Assembly: GCA_947685225.1 (NCBI GenBank)
Contig: CANTUV010000024.1
Location: 23,206,001-23,270,000, forward strand
Source: Garcia nutans
Lineage: Eukaryota > Streptophyta > Magnoliopsida > Malpighiales > Euphorbiaceae
DNA: 64,000 nucleotides
Reading direction: 5' to 3'
This document shows, one piece after another, positions 53,076-62,836 of this stretch. Made by a program: the position numbers and the translations under genes. The notes below the pieces were generated by a model that was not told the origin of the DNA, ran no database searches, and saw only the letters and a list, made by a program, of their open reading frames with translations. Within the stretch, counting starts at the first letter, position 1; each line of letters begins with the position of its first letter.

Positions 53076-53999
53076 GTGATTCTTTCTAAGTAATTTGAAG
53101 ATAGGCTCACAGATTGTTGTGAGCTTTGCTATAAATCTGCTAATGTACTGCAGTTTACCAATGAATCCCCGAACTTCTCTCTCCGTCTTTGGGGCTGGCA
53201 TATCCCTGATTGCTTTGACTTTTTCAGGATCAATCTCAATGCCATTCGGACCAATTACATGTCCCAATAATTTACCTGAGGTAACACCGAATACACACTT
53301 CTTCGGGTTTAATCTTAGCTTATATTTCAAAGCTCTATCGAAGAATAATTCTAAGTTTTGGAAGTGTTGCTGCCTTGTGTCCGATTTAACCATCATATCA
53401 TCAACATATACTTCAACTTCTTTGTGCATCATGTCATGAAATAGTGTGGTGGCCATCCTTTGGTAGGTTGCTCCAGCATTCTTTAAGCCGAATGGCATCA
53501 CCCTATAACAAAATATACCCCATGTAGTAATGAAAGCAGTTTTGGCTTTATCCTCTTGGGCCATTAACACTTGATTGTATCCAAAAAATCCATCTACAAA
53601 TGAGTGTAGCACACTAGAGGCTGCACTATCAATGAGAACATCTATATGAGGTAAAGGAAAATCATCCTTAGGGGAGGCCTTGTTTAAATCTCTATAATCC
53701 ACATAGACCCTTATCCTCCCATCTTTCTTTGGCACGGGTACTATGTTGGCTAGCCAATCTGGGTATTCTATCACTTCAAGGAACTTTACTTGTATTTGCT
53801 TAGTGACCTCTTCTTTAACCAATTCAGCCCACTCAGGTCTTAATCGCCTAAGCTTTTGTTTGACAGGTTTCATGTGAGTGTAAGTAGGAATATGATGCTC
53901 GGCTATGTCTCGATCTATTCTAGGCATATCCTCATAAGACCAAGCAAACACTTCATATTTTTTGAATATTTTTTCAAATCTCTCTCTCTCTCTCATCAA
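53031..53999 (-). CDS. Tat reverse transcriptase (open frame)
   Basis: Open for 322 residues: YEVFAWSYEDMPRIDRDIAE; HMKPVKQKLRRLRPEW; EVIEYPDWLANIVPVPKKDG; YVDYRDLNKASPKDDFPLPH (catalytic Asp in the palm); CYRVMPFGLKNAGATYQRM; EVYVDDMMVKSDTRQQH (catalytic YVDD); LNPKKCVFGVTSGKLLGHVI; VRGFIGKLQYISRF. The last 12 residues are out of phase after a frameshift. It is preceded by stops between 54000 and 54050. All active-site residues are present. Confidence 0.9.
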   Translation of the reverse strand: MMRERERFEKIFKKYEVFAWSYEDMPRIDRDIAEHHIPTYTHMKPVKQKLRRLRPEWAELVKEEVTKQIQVKFLEVIEYPDWLANIVPVPKKDGRIRVYVDYRDLNKASPKDDFPLPHIDVLIDSAASSVLHSFVDGFFGYNQVLMAQEDKAKTAFITTWGIFCYRVMPFGLKNAGATYQRMATTLFHDMMHKEVEVYVDDMMVKSDTRQQHFQNLELFFDRALKYKLRLNPKKCVFGVTSGKLLGHVIGPNGIEIDPEKVKAIRDMPAPKTEREVRGFIGKLQYISRFIAKLTTICEPIFKLLRKNHQSYGMKSVKRPISE

Positions 54000-54589
54000 G
54001 AGTAAGGTCGGATGCTATGCTAATTTTTTAGGATTTTCGGTTGTTCCCAAATTTAATGATTGTGTGTTAACAAGTTAATATTAAAGATGCTCATGTAACT
54101 GCTATTTGAATGTATGCAACCATCAGGAGAAACATCACATAAGTAAGCAAAATCAGAGTTTATTGCATTCATTTTGGAAAAGAAAACATCATCATCCTCA
54201 TACAAACCAGACAAATTAAAATCAAAATCAAAATCAAAATCATTGTTCTCAAAATCATAAGGCAGGATGTCTTCAAACTTTTCTTCAACCAGGGCAGCAA
54301 TCTCCTCTGGAGTCTTCTCGGCTTTCAGGACAGCTTCATTCTTCTCTTTTGGATTGGATTCTTTGCTGGTTGGTAGGATGAGTTCTTTCTTCACTTACTC
54401 CACTAGCTCGGCAACATCTGCAAAAATTTCAAAACCTGGGATTAACTTACCCATGAACATGATCAGCTCGGGCTTTCCTTGGAGTGGTCCCATATCTGGA
54501 GCTTTGACAAAGATCTCTTCAAGTGGTGAGAAGCTCATCTTCTCACTCTTCTTTGGTTGGACATCATTGTCTTCATCATATCCTAAGCC
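54000..54589 (-). pseudogene. Protease-RT linker of Tat element
   Basis: Acidic, low-complexity coding trace (SKMNAINSDFAYLCDVSPDG, FEDILPYDFENNDFDFDFDF, EEIFVKAPDMGPLQGKP) with stops near 54050 and 54395. It links the G-patch segment with RT. No catalytic motif was seen. The DFDFDF run reflects a short TCAAAA repeat at ~54220-54240. Confidence 0.7.
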
Positions 54590-54898
54590 CTACTTGGAAT
54601 TTTGAGTTCTAAAATCTGGCAACTTTGTCAAACCAGCCTTTCCCTTTCCAAGACCAGCTCCGGGAAGGTAGTTCATGTTCTTCATCATATTCAAGACTTT
54701 AGAGTCCACTACTTCATCATCAGAAATTGCAGCTACTTGAAAACCATTGAGAGGCCTCTCAATCATTAGAGCATTAACGACCTCATTATCTTCAGCTTCG
54801 ATGACCACTGTCTCATCTTCATTGGGGAACTTGATCTTTTGATGAAGGGTGGAAGGAACTCCACCAAGAGGATGGAACCATGGTTGCCCCAAGAGCAA
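54590..54898 (-). pseudogene. Protease C-terminus plus G-patch-like segment
   Basis: Open for 102 residues. It starts in the end of the protease (MLLGQPWFHPLGGVPSTLHQ, KIKFPNEDETVVIEAEDNEV). Then VLNMMKNMNYLPGAGLGKGK-AGL at residues ~68-90 fits the G-patch pattern of spaced glycines after an aromatic (M.K.M.Y.PG.GLGK...G). G-patch domains bind nucleic acid and, in some retroviruses, lie after the protease. A stop precedes GLGYDEDNDVQ. Confidence 0.75.
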
Positions 54899-55162
54899 GG
54901 CGAAGGTAACCGGTATGTCTAAAACAACAAACTAAACAATAGATTCAATTGGACCAACCTTGACAGCCGCTTTGAAAGTCCCTTGGGCATGCCTCTTGGT
55001 GTTGTCATAAGCACGAATTGTTACCTCGGTCGGGTTTAGATCTCTTGTTGACATAGCTAGCTTTGGCAATATCTTAAGTGGACAAACATTTATGGTGGAC
55101 CCATCATCAACCATTGCACAATGAGTCCTCTTCCCCTTGACTTCTGCTTTGATAAAGAGAGG
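54899..55162 (-). pseudogene. Tat aspartic protease, N-terminal part
   Basis: Sense reading PLFIKAEVKGKRTHCAMVDD-GSTINVCPLKILPKLA carries the active site as V-D-D-G-S. MSTRDLNPTEVTIRAYDNTK and FKAAVKVGPIESIV follow. A TGA at ~55160 (Arg position) and a stop at 54932 interrupt it. It would mature the Gag-Pol polyprotein. Confidence 0.78.
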
Positions 55163-55642
55163 TCAGATGTGGTCTCTCCCCTCCTCCGGTAAGTCCGCAT
55201 CCGAAAAAGAAACTGCTCCCATATTAACTTCACTTTTTTCTTGAACCTCTTCACATTTCATTACTTCCCCAATTTTTATGAAGTTGATCAACTCCTCCGG
55301 TGTTGTGGAGGTAGAAATTGGCATGCTAGCTAAGGCTTTGGCCATAGTTTCTCGGTGCTTTTTAGAAGTAACTAATAAGTCCCAAATGCTAACACTTGCT
55401 TGGGTTCTTTTCAATTGCTTGAGCATAGCATCATCTTCTTCTACTTCAACTTCCTTTCCCTTATTAGTTTCTACCTCCTTAGGTGGTGGCCTTACATAAG
55501 TCTTACTAGATCTAGTGTTCATTACTTCATCTTCTTCGGGCTCGGACCAAGTCCACTCCTCCTTCTTAGATACAAAATCATCATCACTATCACTTGAATC
55601 CCAAACATTGACAACACAAATTGTTACCTCTTTATTCACCAT
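55163..55642 (-). pseudogene. Gag-protease linker of Tat element
   Basis: MVNKEVTICVVNVWDSSDSD, acidic ESDEE-type runs, KTYVRPPPKEVETNKGKEVE, IWDLLVTSKKHRETMAKALA, NMGAVSFSDADLPEEG. It is separated from gag by a single TAA at the codon between 55646 and 55642. The same linker lies at 300-867 in element 1. No enzyme motif was seen. Confidence 0.75.
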
Positions 55643-55645
55643 AGC

Positions 55646-56448
55646 TTATTTAATTTCACCAAATACCTCTTCTTCTTTGGTTTTTTCTCTACCCATATCT
55701 TGAAATGAAGACAAGACAAAATCCTCATGCAAACCTCCTCCAATCATGAAGGTTGCTAGTGGCGGTACCCTATTGAATTTTGGTAATGGGTTGTCTTTAG
55801 TGTTTGGCTTATTAGGCTCTAGCAGCTTCCCATTATCAATTAGATTTTGGATCTCATGTCTCAACCTCACACATCTATCCTTGTCATGCCCTTGCATTTG
55901 GTGAAATTGACAAAATGCTTTAGTGTCAAAATTAAGTGGGAGAGGGTTAGGCAAAGGACGAGGATTTAAGGGTTGTAGCAATCCCTTTCTTTGAAGTTTA
56001 TTGAGAACCCAAGACATCGGCTTCCGTAATTCCGAAAATTGTCTCCTTGTTCCTTGGTTAGTAGCATTAACACCGATAGCCTTTTGCATGCTTTGGCTAC
56101 CAGATTGATAGTTCCCTTTCTCGTTCCTTTTTGTTGAAAAATGATTCTTCTCCCTTTCCCATTCTTTAATTTGCAAACCAGCTTGGAGAAGGTCTTTGAA
56201 ATCATGGATGAGTGTATGAGACATCCTCTCACAAAGACTAGGCAACACCCCTCTCACAATCATCCTTATTTGATCGGATTCATCGGGCCTCTTCTTGAGT
56301 AAAGCGGCCTTGTTTCTCCATCTCTTGACATAATCTACAAAATTATCATTTGGCCTTTGCCTAATGGACTCCACTTCCATTAAGGTAACTTCCAACTCAA
56401 CATTATATCCATATCGTTGGATGAAGGCTTTGTAAAGTAGATCCCAAC
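55646..56448 (-). pseudogene. Tat gag, truncated at N-terminus
   Basis: Starts mid-core at SWDLLYKAFIQRYGYNVELE, because LTR J replaces everything upstream. The first 28 residues of the longer open frame (to 56533) come from the LTR. Then YVKRWRNKAALLKKRPDESD, IRMIVRGVLPSLCERMSHTL, PMSWVLNKLQRKGLLQPLNP and FCQFHQMQGHDKDRC. Uninterrupted otherwise. The missing half should lie beyond the right end of the window. Confidence 0.88.
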
Positions 56449-56836
56449 TGTGAGCGGGGATTTTCGCCCCCACTCCCGGTGGAATGGTTCTTGCGACTTC
56501 AGCACTGTTTAGGCTTGGGGCCTTAGAGAACATGGACCTAAGTCATGAGAAAATGGAGTCACCACCCGGACAGGCCGGGAAAAAGAAAGGGGTGGATGAC
56601 TCGATTCCTAAGGAATCCCTAACCCCCTAATGGATTCGAAAAGTTGGGTACATGTGGAGAAGGTGAGAAATGGCCCAGCACCCCCACAACTCCCGGTTCA
56701 TTGGAACCGGCCTCCTTTACAGGCTTAATATTATAAAATTCTTAAATATAACAATATTATCTATATTACACACAATAATTAAAAGAAAGCATAAATATAT
56801 TAAAATCAAAACAATGTCCAAACAAAGCAAATAAAT

Positions 56837-57000
56837 GGACACCCATCCAAGGATGGAAACATGTCCTTACATCACATGCCTAAATAAGACACCCACCAAA
56901 AGGTAGAAACATGCCCTTTACATAGGTTCTAAAATAGAAAAGCAAATTAAATTACATGATGTTTAACTAATGAGGTACCCACCAAGTGGAAACATACCTC
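56837..57000 (-). other. Three tandem two-tier stem-loops in LTR J
   Basis: 56837-56866: outer GGACA/TGTCC, inner CCATCC/GGATGG. 56887-56916: outer GACA-type arm partly lost, inner CACC/GGT. 56972-57000: outer GAGGTA/TACCTC, inner CCAC/GTGG. Units 1 and 3 are perfectly paired with different arm sequences. Confidence 0.78.
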
Positions 57001-58135
57001 TTACAACTTTTGGAAATCTAAATTAATTGATAAAAGTAAATAATCATTCATCATAAATCATTCATCAAAGCTATTAATCAAAATAGAAAATAAACATCCA
57101 TCCATGATAAATTAAATAAATCAAGTATTGAAATTAAATAAATTAAAGCATAAGAAATAAATCAAAGCATAATCAAGTATGGAATTGAATAAAGCAAATA
57201 AAAGTCCAATTATGGCTTATGTGGCTTTTTATGGAATTAAAATAAATTAGGGTTTTATGTTTTAAAGGGTTGGTAAGACTCTTTGATTAACTAAATTAAT
57301 ATTTGAATGATGATATCATGAAACTAGGGTTTTAGACACTTTAAAATACTTTAATTTGTGATTTTTGGTTATTGGGTTCCTAAGCTACTGTGTAAAATTT
57401 AGGTTTTTATGTTTTTACATTTTTTAATGTTTTAAAAGGATTAGGGTTCATAAAAATTAGGGTTTAAGGTTTTAAAAGGGTTAATGTTCGTTATTTTGAA
57501 TTTTGAAAGTTGAATTTGGATTTGATATTTTGGAATTTAGGGTCTCGGGTGGTGAATAATTTTTAAGAATTTGGAAATCAATTTGATAATTTCATGAAGT
57601 TTTATGAATTTAAACAAATAAATTAAAGTTTTTATAAGTAGAAAAGATTTTTTTAAGGCTTTTTGAATGAAATAGAACCTACTTTAAAATTTTAAAAGAA
57701 GCATAATTTACATCATAGTTTTGTTGAAAAATATGTTCAATTAGAGTTTTGAGATTTTTAAGAAGAAAAAATAGCAATTTTAAGCCTTTTTGAAGATAAA
57801 CTAATGAAATAAGATTTTTTTGGCTTTAGAAAAACTAAATTAAAGTTCAAAGGTTTTTAATTTTGATTTCATAAATTTGCTACTGTGTAAAAAAAATAAT
57901 TAAAGAAAATTAATTAACACATACCTTCTTTTGATGATTTCTCCAAAAACAATTCTTCTTGGATGAACTAGCTCCAAAGATCAGCTTTTTTTGCCTTTGA
58001 ATCCTCTAAATAGTGCTACTGCTATTCCAGAAAAAAGTTGAATTGAATTTCTTCTTTTCCTTCCTTGATTTGGTTTCAAAATTTCAAAACTACTCTTGGA
58101 TTTTTGCCTCCTCTTTTTTAATTGTCTTTGGTCCT

Positions 58136-58143
58136 TATTTATA
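58136..58143 (-). promoter_or_regulatory. TATA box of LTR J
   Basis: Sense CACTATAAATAAGG, about 85 bp downstream of the cassette. Confidence 0.6.
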
Positions 58144-58225
58144 GTGGTTTGAGGTTGTTTATTCCTAATTAGTTAAGGTAAGTAATATTAATAAAAAAAA
58201 AACCAAAACCCAATTGGATTAGGTT

Positions 58226-58445
58226 TCAAAAAATTTGCGTCGGAAAATTTGCGCTGCCGAAAAAAATCTGCTGCGGAAAAACTGCGCTGGCGAAAAAATC
58301 TGCTGCAGCTGGCTGCGGCAGCGTTCGTGGAGCGGGCCCGTAAGCTATTTCGCAGGTAGAAAATTTCTGCGTGTGAAATAGCACAGTGATTTCGCTTGCG
58401 GGCCCGTAAGCTATTTCCCACGGGCCCGCATGACGATTTTTCGCT
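58226..58445 (-). repeat. U3 repeat cassette in LTR J
   Basis: CTGCGGAAAAAC/CTGGCGAAAAAA words as in LTR A, plus GCGGGCCCGTAAGCTATTTC twice with the inverse CACGGGCCCGC, giving a strong GC palindrome not present in LTR A. Confidence 0.68.
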
Positions 58446-58652
58446 GCTGATTTTTCTGACTCCGACTCCGACTCTGAATTTTATTTTTATTTTTATTTTT
58501 ATTTGTTTATTTTTATTTTTTATTAATAAAAATTAGATATTAAAGCAAAAATTATTTAACAAAAATTATTTTTGACCAATTAGACAACAAAAATCATTTC
58601 GGACTAAATAAAATATATTGGACCTGATTGGGTAAAAAATTAAGGGTCTATA

Positions 58653-58665
58653 GTTTGCCCCCTGC
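58653..58665 (-). promoter_or_regulatory. Polypurine tract of element 9
   Basis: Sense GCAGGGGGCAAAC before the LTR start. Confidence 0.83.
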
Positions 58666-58734
58666 TTGAATGATCTGAAACCATAGTGAAAGAGAGTGAA
58701 AAGCAATAAGACTTAATTTTTGATGAAACGATTG

Positions 58735-59890
58735 AGGTTTTGGGTTCTGGACCCGGTTCGAGTTATGGACTCAAGGATAATTATAGGTTCTTGACCTAAG
58801 GAAAATTTGGGTTCTGGACCCGGTTCGAGTTCTGGACTCAAGGATAATTCTAGGTTCTCGACCTAAGAAAAATTTGGGTTATGGACCCGGTTCGAGTTCT
58901 AGACTCAAGGATAATTCTAGGTTCTGGACCTAAGGAAAATTTGGATTCTGGACTCGGTTCATGTTCTGGACTCAAGGATAATTCTAGATTTTAGACTTAA
59001 GGAAAATTTGGGTTCTGGACCCGGTTCGTGTTCTGGACTCAAGGATAATTCTAGATCTGGAACTAAGGAAAATTTGGGTTCTAGACCCGGTTCGAGTTCT
59101 GGACTCAAGGATAATTTTAGGTTCTGGACCAAGGAAAATTTGGGTTCTGGACTCGGTTCGAGTTCTGGACTCAAGGATAATTCTAGGTTCTGGACCTAAG
59201 GAAAATTTGGGTTCTGGACCTGGTTCGAGTTCTGGACTCAAGGATAATTCTAGGTTCTGGACCTAAGGAAAATTTGGGTTCTGGACCCAGTTCGAGTTCT
59301 GGACTAAAGGATAATTCTAGGTTCTGGACCTAAGGAAAATTTGGATTCTAGCCCCGGTTCGAGTTCTGGACTCAAGGATAATTCTAGGTTCTCGACCTAA
59401 GGAAAATTTGGGTTCTGGACCCGGTTCGAGTTCTGGACTCAAGGATAATTCTAGGTTCTGGACCTAAGAAAAATTTGGGTTCTAGACCCGAGCTAAGTTC
59501 TGGACTTAAGGATGATTTTAGGTTCTTGACCTAAGGAAAATTTGGGTTCTGGACCCGGTTCGAGTTCTGGACTCAAGGATGATTCTAGGTTCTGGACCTA
59601 AGGGAAATTTGGGTTCTGGACCCGAGCTAAGTTCTGGACTTAGAAATAATTCTAGGTTCTGGACCTAATGGTAAAATTTGGGTTTTGGACCCAAGCTAAG
59701 TTCTCGGACTTGGAAATAAATTCTAGGTTCTGATCCTAAGGGTAATTTGGGTTCTGGACTCAGTTCGAGTTCTGGACTCAAGGATAATTCTAGGTTCTTG
59801 ACCTAAGGAAAATTTGGGTTCTGGACCCAGTTCGAGTTCTGGACTCAAGGGAGATTCTAGGTTCCGGACCTAAGGAAAATTTTTGTGTCC
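58735..59890 (-). repeat. 67-bp tandem array, about 17 units
   Basis: The period was measured as 67 from GGGTTCTGG at 58809 and 58876. Each unit contains GGTTCTGGACCCGGTTCGAG, TTCTGGACTCAAGGATAAT and GGTTCTGGACCTAAGG. The last units shorten and drift (CCCGAGCTAAG variants after ~59480). Open frames in it (58959-59241) are repeat artefacts. Confidence 0.93.
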
Positions 59891-59892
59891 TG

Positions 59893-60200
59893 GACCCGAG
59901 AGATTTGGATACTCGATCCTAAACTAGACTCGGATACTCAATCCTATCCGGATTCGGATACTCGATCCTAAACTGGATTTGGATACTCGATCCTAATTGG
60001 ATTTGGACACTCGATCCTAAATTTGATTGGAATACTCAATCCTAAACTGGATTAGGATATTTGATCCTAACTGTATTGCTAAATTGATTTGATTTGGGTA
60101 CTTAGACCCAAGAATGGGTACTTAGACCTGAGAATGGGTACTTGGACTCGAGCTTGGGTACTTGGACCCGAGAATGGATGCTCGGAGCCGAGATTGAGTT
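59893..60200 (-). repeat. ~25-bp and ~20-bp tandem arrays of element 9
   Basis: About eight GGATACTCGATCCTAAACTG units to ~60085, then about five GGGTACTTAGACCCGAGAAT units to ~60200. Same word families as 10900-11285 in element 2. Confidence 0.85.
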
Positions 60201-60259
60201 TGACTGACCTTTTATAATTTGAGAAGTCTGACTGCTCCGGCTGTTTTATTCATTGTGAT

Positions 60260-60476
60260 TCTTCACCATCAAAATGGATCTTAATCCTTTGAGATCGGGT
60301 CTTCACCCTTAAAAATGGATCTTCATCCTTTGAGATTGGGTCTTCACCCTTAAAAATGGATCTCCATCCTCTGAGATCGGGTCTTCACCCTTGAAAATGG
60401 ATCTTCATCCTTTGAGATCGGGTCTTCACCCTTGAAAGTGGATCTTCATCCTTTGAGAACGGGTCTTCACCCTGGC
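60260..60476 (-). repeat. 41-bp tandem array, five units
   Basis: ATGGATCTTCATCCTTTGAG starts at 60274, 60315, 60356, 60397 and 60438, exactly 41 bp apart, with GGGTCTTCACCCTTAAAA between. Not found in the other elements here. Confidence 0.9.
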
Positions 60477-60610
60477 TTCAACTCTTTTAGCTGGATTGGT
60501 CTTTTGTCTTTTGCATCTTCATTCTTTTGAGAGTTCTAATGTTCCATTTTTTTGTTCTTCCTTTTTGCAAAGATTTAGCTATTTTTAATTGGACCTTATA
60601 TCCTCTCCTT

Positions 60611-60706
60611 GCCCCCTGTGTGGCAAAATACTTGTAAGTGAGTTTAAAAATATTTGGTATATAAACTCAAAAAATTAAAAAGGAGAAACTTTGCCCCCTG
60701 TGTAGG
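60611..60706 (-). promoter_or_regulatory. Two internal polypurine-tract-like motifs, element 9
   Basis: Plus-strand GCCCCCTGTGTGGCAAAA at 60611 and TTGCCCCCTGTGTAGGCTCA at 60691, i.e. sense ACACAGGGGGC twice, ~80 bp apart. Confidence 0.5.
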
Positions 60707-62286
60707 CTCAAACCCATGATTTTTCTATGCGGACTCTGATTGATGTTGTTGTCATCTAGTTCTTTGCACAAGCACACATTTCTTCTCTTTGCAAAATTAC
60801 TGGAGCTTTCTCAAGAAATGGGCTTTCTATGCCCCCCTGATTTGATATCTTCTTTTGATTCCTTACTTCACAGAGTGTTTGCTGTTCACTTTGATAAAGA
60901 ATACAAGACAAGAAAGTGTGATGTGATATGCTCATGTATGCATGATATGCATGAATAATACTTACAGTCGTTCCATCGACTCACAGACTGAGGTGATTAG
61001 TAGAAGTGCTCTCATTGGTTCCTTTTTGATGCTCGTTCAAGTCTTGCATTGGAATGATCGAAAGCTTTGCATTTGTGGCTTTTATCTTCAAGACGATGAA
61101 AACATGAGTGGTGGAGACCCTAAGCAGCAGAGTCAGGGATGCATCCATTTCCAACTATGCTTCAGCATGTCGGTTGATAGCTTCTTCATGACCTTGCCAA
61201 TAATCATTCCCTTTGGCCAATATGTCCTTTGGAGGTTCAACATACTTCCCTTAACTTGAAGGCTTTGTATGACAAAAATATTTTTTATTTGATTTTTTTA
61301 ATTTTAATTTTGAAATCAAATGTTAGCTTTACCAAATTAATGTCAATGTACCTCAGGACTTGATTTTCCAAATTAACATATCTACAACATGATAACCCTA
61401 GTTACCGTACTAAACTCGGGAATCATTTCTATTTAAGCAAGAACTGTTGCACTTCAGATAGGCACATACACATTACTTGGCCAAAGGTCTCATTTGAGTT
61501 TAAATATTGTCTATCTCATATGCATGCTTATCCAAACTATCTCCACTAATATACTCTATCTACCAAGAGAGATCAATAGGTCTTTGATAGGCTTGAAATG
61601 GGGTCTATAAGGGACACGGGTTTAAATGAAGGCCATTTTGAGATTGGAGTTGGTGTGACACAAAGGACAAACCTTCACACTACAAATTTCTTGTTTGACC
61701 TTTAGGCAGCTGGGAGCAATCTTGCTAGTCTTCCAAGTTCTTTCTATCTTCTTGGCATTAATTTGGATCTTGATTAGGACAATCTTTGACCTTGCAAAAA
61801 GTTTAAGACCCAAATTCGTTTCTTTTCCTCTTTTCTCTTCCTTTTTTTTTTATTTTTCTTATTCTTCCCTTTCTTTGAGCATTCTATCATTTTGTCCCTC
61901 TTCCTTGTAGGACTGTCAAGTATAGAATTTTCAAGAACAGTCTTTCTCCCTTTTTCTTTGATTTTGATCGAATATTTAGTTGGATTGGACCAATTCAAGT
62001 CAAAACGTCCTTATAAACCAAATGGAAGTCTTTTGTTGTCTTAGGTTAAAGAGAACTCAGTTGGCTTTTTGAACCATTTTGGGTTTTCTTTTTCTTTTTT
62101 CTCTCTCTTTTTTTTGTCTTTTTTTTTTGTCTTTTTTTTGTTTTCCCTTTTTTTTTAGCTCAAACTGAGTTGTCTTGTTTGTACCAACTAGGGCTTCCAA
62201 TAATGGATGAGGGGAGTAACATAAATCTTCATTAACAGGGATAAACCATTTGTTACTCTAATTTTGTCTTGATATATTAGAGATAT
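60707..62286 (-). other. Conserved non-coding block replacing pol, element 9
   Basis: Colinear with 11665-13140 of element 2, including TTACCGTACTAAAC, the pyrimidine run at 62086-62157 and GGATGAGG.GGAGT near 62205. Open frames at 60740-61259 have no recognisable domain and are not preserved in element 2. Confidence 0.68.
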
Positions 62287-62672
62287 TGTGAGCGGGGATT
62301 TTCGCCTCCACTCCCGGTGGAATGGTTCTGGCGACTTCGGAACAGTTTAGGCTTGGGGCCTTAGAGAACACGGACCTAAGTTCTGAAAAAATGGAGTCGC
62401 CACCGGGACGGGCCGGGAAAAAAGAAAGGGGTGGATGCTCGATTCCTAAGGAATCCCCAACCCCCTAATGGGTTTGGAAAGTTGGGTACGTGTAGGGAAG
62501 GTGAGAAATGGCCCAGCACCCCCACAACGCCTGGTTCATTGGAACTGGCCTCCTTTACAGGTCTTAATATTATAAAATTCTTAAGTATAATAACATTATC
62601 CATATTACACACAATAAAAAGAAAGCATCATTATATTAAAATCAAAGCAATGTCCAAACAAAGTAAATAAAT

Positions 62673-62836
62673 GGACACCCATCCAAGGATGGAAACATGC
62701 CCTTACATCACATGCCTAAATAGGACACCCACCAAAAGGTAGAAACATGCCCTTTACATAGGTTCTAAAATAAAAAAGCAAATTAAATTACATGATGTTT
62801 AAATAATGAGGTACTCACCAAGTGGAAACATACCTC
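62673..62836 (-). other. Three tandem two-tier stem-loops in LTR K
   Basis: 62673-62702 (inner CCATCC/GGATGG), 62723-62752, and 62808-62836 (outer GAGGTA/TACCTC, inner CAC/GTG). Confidence 0.72.

Larger units (their letters stand above)
48270..56448 (-). mobile_element. Autonomous-type Tat element 8 (gag to integrase)
   Basis: Minus-strand gag core, linker, protease, G-patch, RT, RNase H, second RNase H and integrase, with antisense ORFs on the 3' side. LTRs are missing: the 5' side is cut by element 9 at 56449 and the 3' side at the ~48265 junction. RT and integrase are each open over most of their length, so this is the best candidate in the window for a former enzyme donor. Confidence 0.87.
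56449..58652 (-). repeat. Tat LTR J (3' LTR of element 9)
   Basis: TGTGAGCGGGG to GGGTCTATA (mutated ...CTACA), 2204 bp. The polypurine tract adjoins the high edge. Low-side flank CCAAC is gag sequence of element 8. Confidence 0.88.
56449..62286 (-). mobile_element. Non-autonomous Tat element 9, 3' part
   Basis: LTR J, polypurine tract, tandem arrays, internal tract-like motifs and the conserved non-coding block. It sits inside the gag of element 8 and is itself interrupted by LTR K at 62287. Gag, leader and 5' LTR are not in the window. Confidence 0.82.

Noticed and set aside
58959..59241. Proline/glutamate-rich repeated open frames over the 67-bp array (also 59008-59199 on the other strand, and 11352-11738)
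   Set aside because: The array lacks stops in several frames on both strands; the 'proteins' are repeat translations with no independent support.
58735..60476. Possible CRISPR-like array
   Set aside because: Units are head-to-tail without unique spacers, and the setting is a plant retrotransposon 3' UTR.
60740..61259. Two moderately long open frames in the spacer of element 9
   Set aside because: The homologous spacer of element 2 does not keep them open, and no domain is recognisable.
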